Source: Coriobacteriales bacterium (lineage in GTDB: Bacteria > Actinomycetota > Coriobacteriia > Coriobacteriales > UBA8131). From it: a stretch of 39,342 nucleotides of DNA. Positions 34,339-39,342 of this stretch are shown one piece after another. Under the pieces are notes generated by a model that made no database searches, was not told the origin of the DNA, and worked only from the letters and a program-made list of their open reading frames with translations. Both the position numbers and the translations under genes were made by a program. The DNA is taken from contig JAISUQ010000179.1 of assembly GCA_031272005.1 (NCBI GenBank), positions 1 to 39,342 of the forward strand, read 5' to 3'. Position 1 is the stretch's first letter; each line of letters starts with the position of its first letter.

Positions 34339-35631
34339 TTATCCAGCGGCTTCAGAATCGTCGCTGGCGCCGGCGAAGTCGCCCTTGATGGCGTCGACAA
34401 CCTCACAGCTGCGCAGCAGTTCAGCAACCGAGGCGGCATACCGAACCGGCAGATGATATGCCGCCCGGAAGGCGTCCATCGCCAGTGGATCAAAGACTAT
34501 GATATTATGATAGCCCTGCTCCAGCAGGCAGCCGATTATCGCCGCTGCCGGGCTGTCGCGCACATCATCGCTGCCTGGCTTGAAGGACAGGCCATACAGG
34601 CCGATAACGCTGTCTGGCGAGCTGCAACGCTGGATGATCGATAGCGCGCGTCGGGTGCGTGCCCTGTCGTTGACCGCCAACACCGCCTCAAGAATCTCCG
34701 GTGCAACGCCTGCGGAGCGTGCCGATGCTGCCAGGGCCTGGGTGTCTTTGGGTAAACAGTAGCCACCAAAGCCGGTCCCCGGCAACACATAGCTGGCCAT
34801 GCTGGCCGCTGCCAGCGACTCGCAACCACCACCGTCGCCTCCGCCGCCTGCCGGCAGTGCCCAGCGGCGGTCCAGATGCAGCGCCGCAAAGGCAGCATCC
34901 ACATCAATACCTCCCAAAGCCGCAGCAATCGCATCCATCTCGTTGGCGTAGCTGATCATCGTGGCCAACAGGGTGTTGGAGAGGTACTTGACGAACTCCG
35001 CAGTCGCCGGTTCCATGAACAGCATTGGCGCAGCAAACGGCTGATAAATCCGGGTCAGCGCTGCCCGGCTGACCTCGTCATGGCAGCCGATAACGATACG
35101 ATCCGGGTAGATGAAGTCCGGCCAGCAATGCCCCTCACGCAAAAACTCAGGGTTGCTGGCATAGCCCACATCGCGGCCCAGCTCCAGGCCATCTGCCGTG
35201 AGCAGCGGGATCAGCAGCTCATCAGCGCTGCGCGGCGGTACTGTGGATTTAACGACAATGGTCTTAAAGCCGCCACTGCCCGCCAAAGGCCGTATCTCGG
35301 CAAGTGCGGCGCTCAGCTCTGAGAGGTCGGCCCGGCTGTCTTCGCCGCAGGGGGTACCCACGCAGAGGAATACCACCGTAGCATCAGCAACGGCAGCGGC
35401 CAGGGAGTCCACAACCGTAAAGCCCGAACCCAGCTGCCTGACCAGCGCAGCATCCAGGCCAGGTTCCACAAACGGCAGCTGGCCGGCGCGAATCTGCGCC
35501 GATCGGGCGGCGTCGCAGTCGTAGCCCACAACCGCAAGGCCGGTCTTCTCCGCCAGGCCTACAGCTGTCGTCAGACCGACGAAGCCCAGGCCGATGACGG
35601 CGATTTTATCCGCATCAGGCAGGCAGGTCAT
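34339..35631 (-). CDS. ugd: UDP-glucose 6-dehydrogenase
   Basis: This 430-residue enzyme oxidises UDP-glucose to UDP-glucuronate with two NAD. GLGFVGL (residues 13-19), VKSTVPP, NPEFLREG and the catalytic Cys292 in GYCLPKDT are present, with the substrate-binding FKPGSDDVRDSP further on. A Gly-rich insertion (PAGGGGDGGGCE) lies before the catalytic segment, near residues 258-270. It overlaps the start-side SDR gene by four bases. Confidence 0.93.
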   Translation of the reverse strand: MTCLPDADKIAVIGLGFVGLTTAVGLAEKTGLAVVGYDCDAARSAQIRAGQLPFVEPGLDAALVRQLGSGFTVVDSLAAAVADATVVFLCVGTPCGEDSRADLSELSAALAEIRPLAGSGGFKTIVVKSTVPPRSADELLIPLLTADGLELGRDVGYASNPEFLREGHCWPDFIYPDRIVIGCHDEVSRAALTRIYQPFAAPMLFMEPATAEFVKYLSNTLLATMISYANEMDAIAAALGGIDVDAAFAALHLDRRWALPAGGGGDGGGCESLAAASMASYVLPGTGFGGYCLPKDTQALAASARSAGVAPEILEAVLAVNDRARTRRALSIIQRCSSPDSVIGLYGLSFKPGSDDVRDSPAAAIIGCLLEQGYHNIIVFDPLAMDAFRAAYHLPVRYAASVAELLRSCEVVDAIKGDFAGASDDSEAAG

Positions 35632-36701
35632 GGTAACTCCTGCTCGCTGTGTAAAAACCGCAGGTAGCGGCGTATGCCATCGACAGGCCGAATCTGTGGT
35701 TCATAGCCCAGCAAGATGCGCGCCTTGGTGATAGACGGGCCGCGGCGCTTGGGGTTGTCGACCAGGTATTCAGGGTCGTCGGAGGGTTGGTATTCAATAG
35801 TCCCGTTATAACCATAGAGCTCCTGCGCGACTGCACAGTACAGCTCGGCCATCTCGCTGACCGTAAGCATCGGGAAGTCCATGCCGATGTTGTAATAGTC
35901 GTAGTTGCCGGCGGTGAGGATGCGCAGATAGCCGTCAAGCGCGTCGGCGACGTAACAATAGGTGCGGGTCGGGCGGCCATCGGAGTGGATGATGATATTC
36001 TGCCCACTGAGCACCGCTTTGGCAAAGTCCGCCGGCAGCCGCCGGTCGTCCAGGCTCATGCCCGGGCCGTAATTGTTGAACGGCCGAGCCACGCCGATGG
36101 GCATGCCATAGGTTTGCGCGTAGATGTAACAGAGCGTCTCGCCGATGCGCTTGCTCTCATCGTAGCAGGCCCGGGGGCCCGTGCAGCTGACTTCGCCGGG
36201 GAAGTCCTCGTCAGTGGGCACAAACAGCAAGCTGGGTTCGCCATAGATCTCGCTGCTGGAGAAGAACAGCAAGCCCTTGAGGCAGCTGCTGTCTCGGTAG
36301 AACTCCAGCAGTGTGCGCAGCCCCAGGACATTGGCCTCGAAGGTGGCTATGGGGTGTTGCCGGTAAAACGTTGGTGAGGCAATGGAAGCCATGTGGACCA
36401 CATAGTTGGCTGCTGCCAGGTCGGCCCCGGTGTATTCATCCCGAACGATGTCAAAAGCCCGCACATCCACCCGCGCATCGCTGGCCAGCGCCGCTACCCA
36501 ATCAGGCTTGCGCAGACAGAAGTTATCCAGCAGAATCAATCGGCGAATGTCCAGGGTCAGCAGATACTGGCAAAAGTAATACCCCAAAAAGCCGGCAAAG
36601 CCGGTGATTACAATGGTCTGCCCGGTAAAGGCATCGCCGTCCTGCTTGGAGCGCAGATAGCGCAGGTCCTCTGCCAGCACTGGATTTGTCACAGTCCTCA
36701 C
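35628..36701 (-). CDS. SDR, UDP-glucuronate decarboxylase-like
   Basis: This 357-residue extended SDR starts with GTG at 36701; a second GTG three codons on is also possible. TGFAGFLG lies at about 33-40 and the catalytic Tyr180-x3-Lys184 is in PRACYDESKR, a block close to that of UDP-xylose synthases, as are HMASIASP and ARPFNNYGPGM. Followed by ugd in one transcript, it would turn UDP-glucuronate into UDP-xylose. A UDP-glucuronate epimerase or a related dehydratase is the alternative. Confidence 0.8.
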   Translation of the reverse strand: MRTVTNPVLAEDLRYLRSKQDGDAFTGQTIVITGFAGFLGYYFCQYLLTLDIRRLILLDNFCLRKPDWVAALASDARVDVRAFDIVRDEYTGADLAAANYVVHMASIASPTFYRQHPIATFEANVLGLRTLLEFYRDSSCLKGLLFFSSSEIYGEPSLLFVPTDEDFPGEVSCTGPRACYDESKRIGETLCYIYAQTYGMPIGVARPFNNYGPGMSLDDRRLPADFAKAVLSGQNIIIHSDGRPTRTYCYVADALDGYLRILTAGNYDYYNIGMDFPMLTVSEMAELYCAVAQELYGYNGTIEYQPSDDPEYLVDNPKRRGPSITKARILLGYEPQIRPVDGIRRYLRFLHSEQELP

Positions 36702-36849
36702 CTATCCCTTCAATACTTCCAACCCCTCAACCATCAAAACAAAAGCCCCGAACCCGCAAACCTCAAACCCAAACTGGGAAAGGGCGTTTCACATATCATT
36801 AGGTAAAGCTATGTTAATATGTTACTGAAGCGCATCTCCTGCTGCCTGC
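36702..36849. other. Composition boundary upstream of the SDR gene
   Basis: Bases 36705-36775 are strongly A/C-rich on the + strand and nearly free of G. The following AT-rich part marks the switch to the low-GC segment. A promoter for the SDR-ugd-flippase unit should lie here on the - strand, but no convincing -10/-35 pair is seen. Confidence 0.45.
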
Positions 36850-37637
36850 TCAAAGCAATGACTCTGCTACAGCAATCCTCTCCTGCATCATGGCAATCCG
36901 CATCCGATCCTCATTTGAAAGAAAATCATAGTAAGCAGATTTATTAATTAGATAAAGTGCTTCAAACTTCATTGCCTTGAGAATGCCATTTTTCAGTAAT
37001 CTGTCATCATCAGTCATCGTGAAGACAATCTTTCTTGTCTCAAACTTATCTGCATATGGCGCAAACTGCTTCAGGAACGAAATTGAATCAAATGTTATTC
37101 CCCCCCTACTCCTATGCGCATTTTATGCGCTTTAGCTTTGTTGGCAAATTCCTTAGATATTTCCATCATGCGTTCGTTGTTGACTTCTGATTTGGGCAAA
37201 TGCAGCGAACCAGAAAGGTCAACGCGCCCAATGACAATAGTGTCTAAAAAACCATCAGCTACAGCAAGGATGCCGTCAATGTTCTTCAAACAGGTCATAG
37301 TTTCGGTGTTGATAATCCATTCGATTTCGTTTGAACAATCAGCGTAGACTCTGGATGCAGTTTCTCGAAATTTTTTCATTGCATAAGAAGACTCTATCAT
37401 TGGTGCCATAATCCCATTGGCACCAAGATGCCGGCACTGATAAAGATCCCTGACTGCCTCACACCCGCCAATCTTAATAGTCAAATTCATATTGGCTCTG
37501 AAGACAATCTCGGTAAGCAGGACCAATTCGTCAGTCCTCGAACCCTCGGCTTCAAACTCTGCCTTCACAGCGAGAACACCGTAATTGTCGCGAAGTTCTT
37601 TGAGCAGCTCAAACATTTGCTTCTCGGTTGCATTCAT
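36850..37637 (-). pseudogene. HpcH/HpaI aldolase-like gene with a frameshift at a G7 tract
   Basis: ATG 37637 overlaps the upstream stop (TGATG). The first frame encodes about 180 residues with an aldolase/citrate-lyase look (LTIKIGGCEAVRDLY, GANGIMAPMIES, EWIINTETM, IVIGRVDLSGSLHLPKSE) and stops at 37095. After the run of seven C at 37100-37106 (G on the coding strand) a second frame continues (ITFDSISFLKQFAPYADKFE...) to TGA at 36850. One added or two removed G would give a protein of about 262 residues, normal for the family. This is decay, phase variation or an assembly error. Low GC like its partner. Confidence 0.7.
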
Positions 37638-39289
37638 CACCTGTACCCCATGTCCTGATAATCGCTTGTCGAAGAAGAGTATAGTCTATGTGCTTCATAA
37701 TAGTAGTCATTTCTAACATAAACAGTACTGTCCAAAGCATCATTAAATGGGGTGTAGTTTGCTTCGATGTACTCAACGTAGTCAGCGGCGTATTCTTGTT
37801 GAGAATAGCCTCTTGGTGCAAGAGTCGAATTATAAATCACTACTTTTGGCTGATTATGGGCGAAGTCCTCCAGCCCTTTCTGCCCATACTTTTCAGTCAT
37901 CCATGCTGATATGCCGCCGTATGGAGCCGCTGGCAAGTGGCCAGTACCGATATAGAGGTCGACTCTGACATCACACACGAGTATCCGATCTTCAGGAGTG
38001 GTAATGGCGTTGATGATAGCCCCGGTACTTCCAGCGGTGGTATATGTATCATTGATGTCCCGATTCAGGTTGGCTGGCATCTGCACGATATAAGAGTTGC
38101 AAATCAGTAAGCTCGCAATTAGTGGAAAAATGGAAACTGCCGGTAGTGCTTCCCTGTATTTATTACGCGACTGAAAGGCTTTTACAGCAGGGTATAGAAG
38201 AGTGAAACACGACACGGCATAGTACGGAATCATGTGCCAGCCGCCAGCGATATTGTATCGAGCCATTGACATGACAATGAAAACGAAGATCATCAATCCA
38301 TGCAATTTATTCTTCAAGAAAACATAGAATATGAAGCAAATGTTACCGATAAAATAGCTGGCCACCATCAGGCTGCTGAAAGCCTGATCACCAATTGAGG
38401 TAACCGAATCGAACAACGAAGTGAAGAAAAACAAGAATGGGAGAATAAATGCCTCCAGGATACTGGAGCCATACTTATTGTCATTATACTTTGGGTAGAT
38501 TTCTCTATTGATTACCCAGATACCTTGATAAGCGTCATCAAGCGTACCAGTTAAAACCAAGTAGAGCAGAAAAACCAACAGGGCGCCGATAATTATTCCA
38601 AAAAGCAATTTGAATTTTGTGAAAAGATGCAGTATAAATTCCTTGAAAGTGCGCTTTTTCGCCTGCGCATCTGAGGCTTCAATAATCAGTACGCTGAGCA
38701 AAGTAGTGAAAAGCACAAATCCCGAGACCATCGCTGAGCCCAACATGAGAATGACACTGATACCCAGAGCAATCGAACTACGCCTCGACAGTTCTTTGGT
38801 TTTCAGATAATGCAGGAATTCCAACAGGAGCAGAACCAAACCCATCATGTGTAGCAAGTCGGTGGTTACTGAGTAGAGTTCGGATTGCAGGCTCAAAGAA
38901 CTGATGAATAAAGCTGGAAAGATCAGGCACGGTATTGCGCCATACCATTTCTTATAACGAAGCCATGCAAAAGTAAAAAAACCTGACAACAGACAGTATG
39001 TGCCAACTCGAAAACCAATGAACCCTTTAACTCCAAAGAGAGTTAGTAGATAGCAGAAGAAGTACATCAGCGGTGGATGCTGAGAGGGGTAGCCGTCGTA
39101 GAGCAGTGCACCGTTTTTCATCACCAATGCACCAATCATGTTGTCCGACTCATAAATTGTAGCTGGCATATTGATATGAGGAATGAACATCAGAAAATAG
39201 AGCGCAAACACACCGATGGTCAGCAAGGCAGCTTTTTGCATCTGCGTGCCCTTTTTCTTGCTCAGCAGCGTTTTGTTCGTGCTACTCAT
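37637..39289 (-). CDS. GT-C-like membrane glycosyltransferase
   Basis: This 550-residue protein has about eleven hydrophobic segments and a C-terminal soluble part of about 130 residues. After the first helix, the loop IYESDNMIGALV with its acidic residues and the QHPPLMYFF segment resemble GT39/GT83-type enzymes (PMT, ArnT) that use polyprenyl-phosphate sugars. GAGGAA precedes ATG 39289. GC is clearly lower than in the rest of the window, suggesting recent acquisition with the aldolase gene. It may glycosylate the exported polymer or a surface protein. Confidence 0.72.
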   Translation of the reverse strand: MSSTNKTLLSKKKGTQMQKAALLTIGVFALYFLMFIPHINMPATIYESDNMIGALVMKNGALLYDGYPSQHPPLMYFFCYLLTLFGVKGFIGFRVGTYCLLSGFFTFAWLRYKKWYGAIPCLIFPALFISSLSLQSELYSVTTDLLHMMGLVLLLLEFLHYLKTKELSRRSSIALGISVILMLGSAMVSGFVLFTTLLSVLIIEASDAQAKKRTFKEFILHLFTKFKLLFGIIIGALLVFLLYLVLTGTLDDAYQGIWVINREIYPKYNDNKYGSSILEAFILPFLFFFTSLFDSVTSIGDQAFSSLMVASYFIGNICFIFYVFLKNKLHGLMIFVFIVMSMARYNIAGGWHMIPYYAVSCFTLLYPAVKAFQSRNKYREALPAVSIFPLIASLLICNSYIVQMPANLNRDINDTYTTAGSTGAIINAITTPEDRILVCDVRVDLYIGTGHLPAAPYGGISAWMTEKYGQKGLEDFAHNQPKVVIYNSTLAPRGYSQQEYAADYVEYIEANYTPFNDALDSTVYVRNDYYYEAHRLYSSSTSDYQDMGYR

Positions 39290-39302
39290 TTTTTCCTCGG
39301 GG

Positions 39303-39329
39303 GATAGCGATGCTCTTCAAGAGCCTATC
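39303..39329. promoter_or_regulatory. Bulged hairpin upstream of the GT-C gene
   Basis: GATAG (39303-39307) pairs with CTATC (39325-39329), and inside it GCTCT-TCA-AGAGC (39312-39324) forms a second stem, leaving a four-base bulge. It lies just upstream of the gene starting at 39289 on the - strand. It could terminate an upstream transcript or be a leader structure; the window ends too soon to tell. Confidence 0.35.
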
Positions 39330-39342
39330 GTGGATGAATTCT

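Overview
The window is high-GC bacterial DNA in which ribosomal-protein genes are packed in the order fusA-rpsJ-...-secY-adk-map. S14 is the short zinc form (CxxC...CxxC), and L24 and Adk also carry zinc ribbons. GTG and TTG starts are frequent. A LytR-CpsA-Psr protein, an apparently Tat-exported M23 peptidase and fusA running straight into rpsJ (no tuf between them) fit a high-GC Gram-positive-like lineage such as Coriobacteriia/Actinomycetota. That placement is an inference from gene order and content, not a demonstrated assignment.

Layout. (1) 1-13242, + strand: the 3' half of fusA, then the S10 and spc ribosomal clusters, secY, adk and map. Several spacers hold stem-loops, and one leader motif is repeated before rpsQ, rplN and rplX. 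The cluster stops after map: infA, rpmJ, rpsM, rpsK, rpsD, rpoA and rplQ, which often follow, are absent here. (2) 13243-14897: a gene-poor stretch with an ABC-transporter-like gene remnant, a REP-like palindrome and an orphan reading frame. (3) 14898-17032: a DUF2064-type glycosyltransferase converging on an M23 murein peptidase. (4) 17033-17722: non-coding, with a nearly 200-bp palindromic, MITE-like element between 11-bp direct repeats. (5) 17723-20092: divergent sirtuin and DUF1015 genes sharing a very short promoter region. (6) 20110-32982, + strand: a tightly overlapping cell-surface glycan operon: LCP ligase, RfbD, RfbC, a tandem GT-B glycosyltransferase, a GT2, a 1062-residue coiled-coil/rhamnan-synthesis F/HAD fusion, a Wzm-Wzt ABC exporter and a large GT-C-like membrane protein. 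(7) 33072-36701, - strand: a Wzx-like flippase, UDP-glucose dehydrogenase and a UDP-glucuronate-decarboxylase-like SDR. (8) 36850-39289, - strand: a low-GC pair, a second GT-C-like membrane protein and an HpcH/HpaI-type aldolase gene broken at a G7 tract.

Regions 6-8 together look like a locus for a rhamnose-containing (and possibly xylose- or glucuronate-containing) wall polymer. RfbC/RfbD finish dTDP-L-rhamnose, UGD and the SDR give UDP-glucuronate and probably UDP-xylose, the glycosyltransferases assemble the chain, Wzm/Wzt exports it, and the LCP protein could attach it to the wall. A Wzx-like flippase beside the nucleotide-sugar genes, plus two GT-C-like proteins, suggests a second, lipid-linked modification branch. 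A recurring oddity is low-complexity sequence inserted into or appended to otherwise conserved enzymes (DUF1015, RfbD, the tandem GT, the RgpF fusion, UGD).
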